This document shows positions 43,651 to 50,986 of a stretch of 64,000 nt of DNA, piece after piece. Every line of letters starts with the position of its first letter. Within the stretch, counting starts at the first letter, position 1. This DNA comes from Trebonia kvetii. Its GTDB lineage: Bacteria; Actinomycetota; Actinomycetes; Streptosporangiales; Streptosporangiaceae. The translations under genes were made by a program, and so were the position numbers. The stretch lies in NCBI RefSeq assembly GCF_007827045.1, contig NZ_RPFW01000006.1:1-64000 (forward strand), written 5' to 3'. Below the pieces are notes generated by a model. It saw nothing but the letters and a program-made list of their open reading frames with translations. It was not told where the DNA came from and did not search any database.

Positions 43651-44793
43651 TCAGAGCATCCTGCGGCCGGCGGGGGGCTGCGGCAGGCTGTCCCTGCGCA
43701 GCGTCACCTTGACGTTGGCGCCCGCGTCCGGCGGGACGATCACCTCCTGCGCCGCGGCGACCCCGTCGGCGAGCAACGGGGCGGCCACGTCAACGGACCG
43801 TTTCACGAGCCCGAGCCCGATCGGCCCGAGTTCGAAGTGCCTGGCGGCCGACCCGGTGAAGCCAACCTGAGTCCCGTCGGCCAGCGTCAGCGGCGAGCCG
43901 TGCGCGGGAAGCTGGTCCATGGAGCCGTCCAGGTGCAGGAATACGAGCCGGCGGGGCGGGTGCCCGAGGTTGTGGATTCTCGCGACGGTCTCCTGACCGC
44001 GGTAGCAGCCCTTGCTCAGGTGCACGGCCGACTCGATGAGCCCGATCTCGTGCGGCAGGGTCTTGTGGTCAGTGTCGAGCCCCGGCCGCGGTATGCGGGC
44101 CGCGATGCGGGCCGCCTCGAACGCCCACATGCCCGCGACGGGGAAGGCCGCGGCAAGCTGGCGGGTCGCCTCCGGCTTGACGATCAGGTCGATACCGAAC
44201 GGATTCGTCATGATCGCGGCCGGCGCCGCGTCTCCGTACGCGCCCGATACAATCGCGGTTCCATCGGGCGCGTCCCGGGGGGTACGGGGGGTCGCTCCCC
44301 CGGGGGAAGACTGCGGGGCGGGTAGGGAGGCGGCCGCATCCGTTCGGGATATGACTCCTCCCTCAGCCGGAAGCGGTCCGGCCAGCGTCTGCACCACCAG
44401 CACCCCGGACAGGTCCTCGACCTCTACCCGGAGCATGAAGCGCATCGAGTTGAGGTACTCGGTCAGCGCCTTGGCGGTGTGCGGCTCGACGTGGATCCAG
44501 GTGGCGGCGCCGTCGTCGGTGAGCGTCAGGTGATGCTCGAGGTGGCCCTGAGGGGACAGCAGCAGCGCCTCACGCGTGTCACCGGGTGCTAGCCGCTCCA
44601 GGTACTGGCTGGTCAGGCTGTGCAGCCAGCTCAGCCGGTCCGGGCCGGTGATCTTGACCACGCCCCGGTTGCTCCGGTCGACGAGAACCCGGGTCTGGCT
44701 GAGCGTGCGCCCCTCGCGGGCCGGGTCGCCGTAGTGCGACGCGACGCCCTCGTCCGGCCACTCCGCCGCGACGGCGCCTTCAATGTCAAGCAC
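43651..44793 (-). CDS. ygfZ: Folate-binding YgfZ/GcvT-like protein with an inserted repeat
   Basis: 380 aa. The YgfZ signature is KGCYRGQETVARIHNLG (about residue 262). RLSWLHSLTSQYLERLAPGD is typical of the tetrahydrofolate-binding GcvT fold. YgfZ helps repair or assembly of some iron-sulfur proteins. A Pro/Ser/Ala-rich linker (about residues 150-185) includes QSSPGGATPRTPR, coded by a 39-bp repeat also found at 19.4 kb. GTG 44793 has GGAG seven bases upstream and overlaps the fur-family gene end by eight bases. Confidence 0.88.
   Translation of the reverse strand: MLDIEGAVAAEWPDEGVASHYGDPAREGRTLSQTRVLVDRSNRGVVKITGPDRLSWLHSLTSQYLERLAPGDTREALLLSPQGHLEHHLTLTDDGAATWIHVEPHTAKALTEYLNSMRFMLRVEVEDLSGVLVVQTLAGPLPAEGGVISRTDAAASLPAPQSSPGGATPRTPRDAPDGTAIVSGAYGDAAPAAIMTNPFGIDLIVKPEATRQLAAAFPVAGMWAFEAARIAARIPRPGLDTDHKTLPHEIGLIESAVHLSKGCYRGQETVARIHNLGHPPRRLVFLHLDGSMDQLPAHGSPLTLADGTQVGFTGSAARHFELGPIGLGLVKRSVDVAAPLLADGVAAAQEVIVPPDAGANVKVTLRRDSLPQPPAGRRML
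44276..44314 (-). repeat. 39-bp dispersed repeat, copy 2 (inside ygfZ)
   Basis: Reverse-strand match to 19413-19451 with two differences over 39 bases. It is translated in ygfZ as QSSPGGATPRTPR, the same frame as copy 1 in the APS-kinase fusion. Confidence 0.75.
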
Positions 44794-45229
44794 GTGTCTT
44801 GCTCCTACAGTCTTGGCAGCGTCCGAACACGGTCAGGTGCGAGACGTTGACCTCGAACCCGTGCCGGTCGTCGAGCGCAGCGGTGAGCGGCGCGATGGCT
44901 TCAGGCGACGCCTGGTCGATCTTGCCGCAGTCCTGACAGACGAGGTGGACGTGACCCGCCTCGGTCGCTAGGTGGTAGGTGGGCGCGCCGTGGTTCAGGT
45001 GCGTGTGCGCGACAAGCCCGAGGCTGTCGAGCAGTTCGAGCGTCCGGTAGATCGTCGAGATGTTGACGCCCTTGGCGGTCTGCTGAACGCGAGCCGCGAT
45101 CTCTTCCGGTGTCGCGTGATTCAGGGAGGCGACCGCCTCGAGCACGAGCTGGCGCTGCGGGGTCACACGGTAGCCGCGGGACCTGAGCTCCTCATCCCAG
45201 CTGCGGTCTCGCTGCGGCGCTTGCTCCAT
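44786..45229 (-). CDS. Fur-family metal-responsive transcriptional regulator
   Basis: 147 aa. DNA-binding domain: LRSRGYRVTPQRQLVLEAVA and GVNISTIYRTLELLDSLGLV. Dimerisation domain: GHVHLVCQDCGKID and a second CQDC near the C-terminus, forming the structural zinc site. It could be Fur, Zur (FurB) or Nur; metal choice is not readable. It is translationally coupled to ygfZ downstream. Confidence 0.9.
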   Translation of the reverse strand: MEQAPQRDRSWDEELRSRGYRVTPQRQLVLEAVASLNHATPEEIAARVQQTAKGVNISTIYRTLELLDSLGLVAHTHLNHGAPTYHLATEAGHVHLVCQDCGKIDQASPEAIAPLTAALDDRHGFEVNVSHLTVFGRCQDCRSKTRA

Positions 45230-45454
45230 GGGATCGAGTCTAGTTCCGGGGCCGTGCTGGCTATCGCATCAGCGCCGCGAAGCGGGATTCCCTGCCGCGG
45301 CGCGCACCCGCGTGCCGGAAACCTCCCGCGTTGCCTGGTACGCCAACGGGTGACTGGTGGTGCGCGTCTTTCGCGTGCCCGTTCGGCATGACGGGAAATA
45401 TTCTCTTGCGCTCGCCCGGGGGGCTGTCGTAGCGTCTGAGGTACGCGGAGAGGA

Positions 45455-45565
45455 GGTGGTCCTAGGTAATGAGTGCTTATAGGACTTGCGAGGTGGCTGC
45501 CGCTTAGGCTGCCGTCCCCGCTGTGCGGGTCCGCGTGGCGGACCCCGGCCTAAGGGCGGCGGCGG
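45455..45565 (+). ncRNA. Candidate structured leader RNA around the mini-ORF
   Basis: GCCGCTTAGGC (45499-45509) can pair with GCCTAAGGGCGGC (45548-45560), enclosing GGGTCCGC / GCGGACCC (45527-45534, 45538-45545, loop GTG). A competing hairpin CCCGC-TGT-GCGGG (45517-45529) shares bases with it. Mutually exclusive stems near a short ORF are attenuator-like. No known family is recognised. Confidence 0.4.
45469..45507 (+). CDS. 12-aa mini-ORF with a very strong ribosome-binding site
   Basis: ATG AGT GCT to TAG, encoding MSAYRTCEVAAA. GGAGAGGAGGTGGTCC lies directly upstream (SD core AGGAGGTG ending about ten bases before the ATG), close to full complementarity with the 16S tail. The ATG lies in the loop of a small hairpin (GTCCTA 45459-45464 with TAGGAC 45479-45484). 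The stop codon lies in the stem of a longer pairing downstream. It may be a leader peptide. Confidence 0.5.
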   Translation: MSAYRTCEVAAA

Positions 45566-45682
45566 GCAAAATTAGGGCTTCCACCGGATCCCCGGGTTGA
45601 CCGGCCTTGTCCAGTCGGTCCCGCCTACGCGCGGAGTCGCCCGGGGTTCTTTAATTTCCCCTGTGCTGCAGCTCAGCGGCGC

Positions 45683-46285
45683 CTATTCGATCCAGTCCCA
45701 CTGCAGCACGGCCCACAGGTGCGGGGTCAGCGGCTGGCCCATGGCCGCCATGTCGAAGGCGTACGCCAGGTCCTTCTCGCCCTCCCTGACCTGGCTTGGC
45801 ACCAGGCCGTAGAGGCGCTTGCCCGCCGTGTACGGCTTGGCTGTCGCGGTCCGGGCCACCGCGTCGGTGACCAGCTCGATGCTCGTCATGCTGCGGAACT
45901 CGCCCGCGTAGATCTCGGTGATCCCGGTGGGGTGGCTGAGCAGCACCTCCACCTTGCCCTCGGGCTGCGGACGCCAGAAGCCCGCCTCCACCGCGAGCGG
46001 CTCGACCCGGATCAGCTCACCGGCCTCGTCCCGCTTGAGCTCGCCATCGTCGTCCGTGGCCAGCCGCCAGCTCCGGCTGGTGTAGATCAGGTAGGGCTTG
46101 CCGATGTGGGAGAACGTGACCTCCTGCAGGAAGTCGAAGCTCTTGATTGTGGGGTAGTCGCCCTTGCCGGTCCCCCTCCAGCGGCCGAGCAGGAAGCTGA
46201 GCGGCGCGATCGCGGGATGCTCCGGCGGCAACGACGTGATCTCCGCCTGGGTCTCATCGCCCCGTTGCGCGCCGTCATCCGTCAT
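45683..46285 (-). CDS. Nitrobindin-like heme-binding beta-barrel protein (FABP family)
   Basis: 200 aa. FLLGRWRGTGKGDYPTI carries the GxWxGxG nitrobindin motif, and TPHLWAVLQWDW near the end holds the probable heme-binding His. The ten-strand barrel binds ferric heme and can isomerise peroxynitrite. ATG 46285 overlaps the end of a small membrane-protein frame upstream. Confidence 0.88.
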   Translation of the reverse strand: MTDDGAQRGDETQAEITSLPPEHPAIAPLSFLLGRWRGTGKGDYPTIKSFDFLQEVTFSHIGKPYLIYTSRSWRLATDDDGELKRDEAGELIRVEPLAVEAGFWRPQPEGKVEVLLSHPTGITEIYAGEFRSMTSIELVTDAVARTATAKPYTAGKRLYGLVPSQVREGEKDLAYAFDMAAMGQPLTPHLWAVLQWDWIE

Positions 46286-46385
46286 GCGGGCCTCCCCTGA
46301 TCACCTTGACCGCCGTGTACCCGGCGGCGATGGCGACCAAAGCGTAGGCGAGAATGATGATCGCCGCGCTCAGCATCCCGTGCAT
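46275..46385 (-). CDS. Small single-pass membrane protein
   Basis: A 36-aa frame, MHGMLSAAIIILAYALVA followed by IAAGYTAVKVIRGGPHDG, with one transmembrane helix (about 4-28) and a short basic tail. It overlaps the first codons of the nitrobindin gene by 11 bases, so it would be coupled to it. The RBS is weak; ATG 46376 is a second possible start. No family known. Confidence 0.5.
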   Translation of the reverse strand: MHGMLSAAIIILAYALVAIAAGYTAVKVIRGGPHDG

Positions 46386-46458
46386 GGCACGGGAGCCTAA
46401 CAGTTCTGCCCGCTCCGCTCGCCGCAGCGCGCTCTAGGAGCGGCTATCGTTCTTAGTC

Positions 46459-46821
46459 GTGGCGCGGAAGCTCGTAATCAAGGTCACGGCGGGTAAGGAT
46501 GAGCCCGAACGGTGCAATCAGGCCTTCACGGTGGCCGCGACGGCCGTCGCGAGCGGGGTCCCCGTCTCGCTGTGGCTGACCGGCGAGGCGGCGTGGTTCG
46601 GGCTGCCGGGCAGGGCGGACGACTTCTCGCTGCCGCATGCGGCGCCGCTCGCCGACCTGCTCGCCTCGGTGCTCGCCCTCGGCACGGTGACGATCTGCAC
46701 CCAGTGCGCCGCCCGCAGGGAGATCGGCCCGCAGGACGTAATCGCGGGGGTCAGGATCGCCGGCGCCGCGACCTTCGTGTCCGAGGTGACCGCCGACTAC
46801 GCCCAGGCGCTGGTCTACTGA
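46459..46821 (+). CDS. DsrE-family protein
   Basis: 120 aa. LVIKVTAGKDEPERCNQAFTVA, SLWLTGEAAWFGLPG and TICTQCAARREIGPQDV match the DsrE/YchN-type fold used in sulfur relay. A CTQC pair is present about residues 79-82. GTG 46459. It stands alone, divergent from the small membrane protein and nitrobindin genes. Confidence 0.8.
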   Translation: MARKLVIKVTAGKDEPERCNQAFTVAATAVASGVPVSLWLTGEAAWFGLPGRADDFSLPHAAPLADLLASVLALGTVTICTQCAARREIGPQDVIAGVRIAGAATFVSEVTADYAQALVY

Positions 46822-46846
46822 GCGCTTTGCCCGGCCGCCCGCGTGT

Positions 46847-47560
46847 TCAGCGGGGCAGCACCGCGCCAAGGCGCTCGGCGCGCAGCGCGTTCGCCAGTTC
46901 CTCGGCCTGCGGCGGAATCTGCGGCAGCGGGCCGGCGGCCCAGTAGAGCAGCAGGTCCGCGAGGCCGGGATTGCGCACGAGCGCGGGGCCGTGCAGGTAC
47001 GTGCCAAGCACGCGGCCCAGGTAGGCGCCCTCCGTCCCGTCGCCGTTGCCCGTACCGAGCTCAGTGCGGGCTAGCGGCCGGACATTGGGGCCGAGCCTGG
47101 TGACGCCCTGGTGGTTCTCGAACCCGGTCAACCGTCCCACGTTGAGTCCGGGATCGACGTCGGCGACGATCTCGCCGACGGCGCGCACCTCGCCGCGGCC
47201 GCTGCGCATGTCGAGCAGCCCGAGTCCCTGCACCGGTGCGCCCTCCACACCGCCGAACTCGGTGCCGAGCATCTGGTAGCCAGCGCAGACCGCGAACACC
47301 ACCGCGCCGCCACCTGCCGCCTCGTGCAGCCCGCCGTCCGCCAGCAGCCGCCGCGTCGCCAGGGTCTGCGGCAGGTCCTCGCCGCCGCCCATCAGGTAGA
47401 TGTCGCCGTCGCGCGGCACCCGCTGGTCGGAGTTGACCTCGACGATCTCGACGGGCAGGCCGCGCAGCCGCGCGCGCCGCTCGAGCACCAGCACGTTGCC
47501 GCGGTCGCCATAGGTGCTGAGCAGGTCCGGGTAGACCCAGACCAGCCGAAGTGACCTCAT
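46847..47560 (-). CDS. gatD: Lipid II isoglutaminyl synthase, glutaminase subunit GatD
   Basis: 237 aa. A class I-like glutaminase: YLMGGGEDLPQTLA, VFAVCAGYQMLGTEF (catalytic Cys about residue 93) and GTYLHGPALVRNPGLAD with the catalytic His. GatD feeds ammonia to MurT, which amidates D-glutamate of lipid II. It overlaps murT as ATGA. Confidence 0.92.
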   Translation of the reverse strand: MRSLRLVWVYPDLLSTYGDRGNVLVLERRARLRGLPVEIVEVNSDQRVPRDGDIYLMGGGEDLPQTLATRRLLADGGLHEAAGGGAVVFAVCAGYQMLGTEFGGVEGAPVQGLGLLDMRSGRGEVRAVGEIVADVDPGLNVGRLTGFENHQGVTRLGPNVRPLARTELGTGNGDGTEGAYLGRVLGTYLHGPALVRNPGLADLLLYWAAGPLPQIPPQAEELANALRAERLGAVLPR

Positions 47561-48852
47561 TGGACCCTCCCAAGAGCGACCCGGTACTGCTGGAACGCGG
47601 TGTAGTTGGCGAGCACCTCGAGGCTCGGCGCCGTCCCGCCTGGCCCGGCCGCGGCGGCGCCCACTGCCAGGGCCGCGTCGACCGCCTCGTCGATGTCGTT
47701 CACCAGCCGGAATGCCACCTCGTCGGCCTCGAGCCGGACGGCGAGGTCAAGCCTGCGTTCGCCGCCGACCAGGATGGGCCTGCCGCGGAGCCTGCGGAAG
47801 TCCACGTCCCACAGCCAGGAAGTGTCCTTGCCGTCGGGTCCTTGCGCGTTGACCGCGAGCAGCACGGGGACGGGCGGCGGCACCATGACGTCGAGCGCCT
47901 CGAGCCAGCCCGCCGGGTTCTTGGCGAGCAGCAGCCTGATGTCGCAGCCACGGCGGTTGACCTGCGTGTACCGGCCGGCGACCGAGGTGACCTTGCGCAA
48001 TTCGGCGAGCGCGTGGCTGAGATGCACGCCGAACGCCTCGGCAACAGCGAGCGCGATGACGGCGTTTGACCGGTTCGCCCGGCCTGGCAGTGCAAGGCCG
48101 AGCTGGGTGGCCCTGCCAGACGGATCGATGACCTCGTCGCCGTAGAGCATCCAGCTCACCGGCGGGCGGCGGCCGCCACATTCGCGGCAAGACCAGTCGT
48201 CGCCCTCGCGCTGCAGGTGAGCGCCGCAGTTGGGGCAGCACCAGGAGTCTTCACGCCAGCGCTGGCCCGCGGCGACCCAGGTGACCTTGCCCGCGGCGCT
48301 CGCCGCCCAGGCGACGAGCGGGTCGTCGGCGTTGGCCACCACCCGGCAGTCGGGCGCGGCGGCGAGCGCGTCCCGCCAGCGGCGCGCCAGCAGCCAGATC
48401 TCGGCCGCGCGGTCCATCTGGTCCCGGCTCAGGTTAAGCAGGACGACTACCTTGGGCCGCGTCGCCTTGACCATCGCGGGAATGTACTTCTCGTCCGTCT
48501 CGAGCACCGCGACCGGCGCGTCGGGCGCGCGGCTGAGCGCGGACGTCAGCCCGGCCTCCATGTTGGCGCCGTAGATGTTGGAGGCGATCTTGCTGCCGAG
48601 CGGTGCGAGCGCGGCGGTGATCAGCTTCGTGGTCGTGGTCTTGCCGTTGGTGCCCGTGACGAGGACGACCTGGCGCCCGGTGGCAAGCTGCGACAGCAGG
48701 TCAGGTGCCAGGCGCAGGCCGATGATGCCGCCGATGACCGAGCCGTCACCCTTGCCGGCGAGGCGGGATACGGTGGCCGCCGCGCCGCCGACCGTGGTGG
48801 CGAGCCTGGCCCGCATCGGCAATCTGGTGCGGTGCTGGGTGTTGTCATCCAT
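47557..48852 (-). CDS. murT: Lipid II isoglutaminyl synthase subunit MurT
   Basis: 431 aa. Mur-ligase family with VLVTGTNGKTTTTKLI (P-loop, about residue 65) and VLLNLSRDQMDR. The four-Cys ribbon CCPNCGAHLQ and CRECG, special to MurT, is present, as is the C-terminal DUF1727 region. With GatD it amidates the alpha-carboxyl of D-Glu in lipid II. Start ATG 48852 overlaps the upstream gene end by eight bases. Confidence 0.93.
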   Translation of the reverse strand: MDDNTQHRTRLPMRARLATTVGGAAATVSRLAGKGDGSVIGGIIGLRLAPDLLSQLATGRQVVLVTGTNGKTTTTKLITAALAPLGSKIASNIYGANMEAGLTSALSRAPDAPVAVLETDEKYIPAMVKATRPKVVVLLNLSRDQMDRAAEIWLLARRWRDALAAAPDCRVVANADDPLVAWAASAAGKVTWVAAGQRWREDSWCCPNCGAHLQREGDDWSCRECGGRRPPVSWMLYGDEVIDPSGRATQLGLALPGRANRSNAVIALAVAEAFGVHLSHALAELRKVTSVAGRYTQVNRRGCDIRLLLAKNPAGWLEALDVMVPPPVPVLLAVNAQGPDGKDTSWLWDVDFRRLRGRPILVGGERRLDLAVRLEADEVAFRLVNDIDEAVDAALAVGAAAAGPGGTAPSLEVLANYTAFQQYRVALGRVQ

Positions 48853-50986
48853 CGTGCGCTGATGCTATCCGTTCGCCGGGCGGCGGCGGGCCCCGACGAG
48901 CCGCCGGCAACGTGACGGGCGCGTTAACTTGTCCGCGCGCCGAGCCGAGCGCGAGGTCAGCGGCGAGCCCGTGGTTGCCGGCGAGCATCATGTCGCCGGC
49001 GAGGGGGGCGAGCGTGGCGACGGCCAGCGAGCCGATGGCCGGGTTGGCGTCGGCGAGCAGCACCCGGCGTGCCGCGGCGTCACCGTAGCTGATGATCATC
49101 GCGGTGGCCGGCAGGCGCTGCAGCTCGGACGGCTCGACCACCAGCTCGCGCGACCGCTGCAGCGACCTGGCAAGCGACTCGCTGTCCCCTGTCGCCCGCG
49201 AGGTGGAAACGCCCCACGCGGTGCTCGTGCTGATCCCGGCGGTGAGCGAGGCGGACGCGGAGGTGCTCCACGACGTGCCCGCCTGCGTGGAGCGTGACGC
49301 GGCGCCTGGCAGCGGCAGGGCGCCCGGCGCGGCGGAGCGGCTCCGCCCCGTGCCCGTCGACCGGGACTCGCTGTCCGAGGCGGAGGCGGCGGCCGAGGCG
49401 GAGTCGCCGACGGTGCTGGTGTACGAACCGCCGAGGCTGTCGGTGACCGAGGTGCCGACGGTCTCCGTCAGCTGGGACAGGAGGAACCGGTGCGACGTGC
49501 CGATCTGCTCGCTCGCCGCCTTCGCCTCGTCCGCGTTGCCGAGCCGCATGAAGGCGGTGGCCGCGTTGCCGCGGCCGAGCCGCTGCCTGACGTGCGGCGG
49601 CAGCGATCGGTAGGCGAGCACGAGTCCGCGCCGTCCGGCCTCGCAGGCATCGGCGAGCCGGTCGAGCACGTCGTCGCGTAGCCGTTCGGCGCCGAGCAGG
49701 AACACGGTGTGCTGCCAGGAGACCGGGCCGGGCGGCGCCTGCTCCTGGCCGATCAGCCGGGTGAGCGCGGTCACCGCGAAGCCGCTGATCGCCGTCGCGG
49801 CCTGCGGGCTGGCACGGCGGTCGAGCGCGACGACGCGCAGCCTGGACCGTGGCAGGCGGACCGGGTCGGTGCCGACGCGGTCGAGCACGCGCAGCTGCGC
49901 CTCCATCGCGAGTGCCCGCTCGAGCACCACGCGGTCGGTGGCCGCCCGGCCGAACAGCGCGCCGAGTTCCCCTGCCTCGCGCTCGGTGAGCAGTCCGGTC
50001 GCCAGATCGGCACGCGGGTCGCCGACCTCGGCAAGCGCGCGCAGCGCCGCCGTCACCCGGCGCACCCCGACGGCGCCCGCTGCCGGGTCGAGCACGCCGA
50101 TGACGCGATCGAGGATCGCCGTGTCGATGGCCAGGTCCCTTGCCGATCTCCGTTCCTCGGCGACACTGGCGGAAAGCGCGAGCACCCCGGCGAGTTCCTG
50201 TGCGGGCAGCGCCGCAGCGATGTCGAGCCGCGGCAGGTCCTGCGGCAGCACCCAGACGGCCGGCAGCCCGCCCGCTGCCGGGGTGCCGACCCCAGTGCTG
50301 GCCGCGGTGCTTTCCGCGGTGCTGGCCGCGGCGCCCGCGTACAGGCCGGCCAGGTCGGCCGCGACCGCGCCGCCAGACAGGTCGATGACGGTCACCTCGC
50401 CCCCGGAGGCGAGCCGGTAGGAGGCGGCCATAGTCAGCATCGCCGACCAGCCGGCCAGCGTGCCGCCCGCGACGTCCACCCGGTCGATCCCGTCCGGCAC
50501 AGGCACGGCGTACCAGCGCTTCTGCCGGGTGAACGCCGACCGCTGTTCCTGCCACTGGCTGACCCGCCGCGCGTGGTCCGCCCGCGCCGCGGCGACGCGG
50601 CGCTCGCGGTCCGCGCTGAGCAGCTCCGTCCGGTACCGCTCCGCGTCGATGCGCCCGCACAGCACCCTCTGACCCCGCCAGAGGGCGAGGCAGCAGCGTC
50701 CCGCGATGATCAGGCAGGCCGCCATGGCGGGCACCGCGATGACGATGGTCACCCAGCCGGCCGCCGTGCAGGCCACGAGCGCGAACGCGGCAAGCGTCGC
50801 CACCATGATGGCGATCCGTTGCGGTCGGCTGATCAGCTTCTCCTCCCGGCGCTGAGCCGCGAGCCAGCCGTCGCCGGCCAGGCTGACCGGACCGAGAGGC
50901 GTCGGCGGCGTGGGCGGGCGCGGCGGCGGCCCAGGGTCGGCGTGCGGGGTGGCGTACTGCCAGCCGAGGTAGAGTGGATCCGTCAT
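48845..50986 (-). CDS. Large two-TM protein with Ser/Thr-rich region; coupling-protein-like, no P-loop
   Basis: 713 aa. Pro-rich N-terminus, two membrane helices (about residues 57-77 and 79-97), a charged coil (RRVAAARADHARRVSQW), then a domain starting VDVAGGTLAGWSAMLTMAA with GEVTVIDLSGG. A long Ser/Thr-rich region (about 530-620, for example STSRATGDSES) precedes a conserved end, AMIISYGDAAARRVLLADANP. The style recalls actinobacterial VirD4/TraG-type conjugation proteins, which carry similar Ser-rich loops, but no Walker A is visible. It overlaps the next gene upstream as ATGA. Confidence 0.55.
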   Translation of the reverse strand: MTDPLYLGWQYATPHADPGPPPRPPTPPTPLGPVSLAGDGWLAAQRREEKLISRPQRIAIMVATLAAFALVACTAAGWVTIVIAVPAMAACLIIAGRCCLALWRGQRVLCGRIDAERYRTELLSADRERRVAAARADHARRVSQWQEQRSAFTRQKRWYAVPVPDGIDRVDVAGGTLAGWSAMLTMAASYRLASGGEVTVIDLSGGAVAADLAGLYAGAAASTAESTAASTGVGTPAAGGLPAVWVLPQDLPRLDIAAALPAQELAGVLALSASVAEERRSARDLAIDTAILDRVIGVLDPAAGAVGVRRVTAALRALAEVGDPRADLATGLLTEREAGELGALFGRAATDRVVLERALAMEAQLRVLDRVGTDPVRLPRSRLRVVALDRRASPQAATAISGFAVTALTRLIGQEQAPPGPVSWQHTVFLLGAERLRDDVLDRLADACEAGRRGLVLAYRSLPPHVRQRLGRGNAATAFMRLGNADEAKAASEQIGTSHRFLLSQLTETVGTSVTDSLGGSYTSTVGDSASAAASASDSESRSTGTGRSRSAAPGALPLPGAASRSTQAGTSWSTSASASLTAGISTSTAWGVSTSRATGDSESLARSLQRSRELVVEPSELQRLPATAMIISYGDAAARRVLLADANPAIGSLAVATLAPLAGDMMLAGNHGLAADLALGSARGQVNAPVTLPAARRGPPPPGERIASAHDG

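Larger units (their letters stand above)
45230..45682. other. Gap holding a structured plus-strand leader RNA and a mini-ORF
   Basis: Apart from the fur-family promoter (minus strand), this stretch holds a plus-strand unit: a possible promoter (TTGCGC 45406-45411, TAGCGT 45430-45435), a very strong Shine-Dalgarno sequence, a 12-codon ORF and overlapping hairpins to about 45565. No longer plus-strand gene follows until 46459. Confidence 0.5.
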
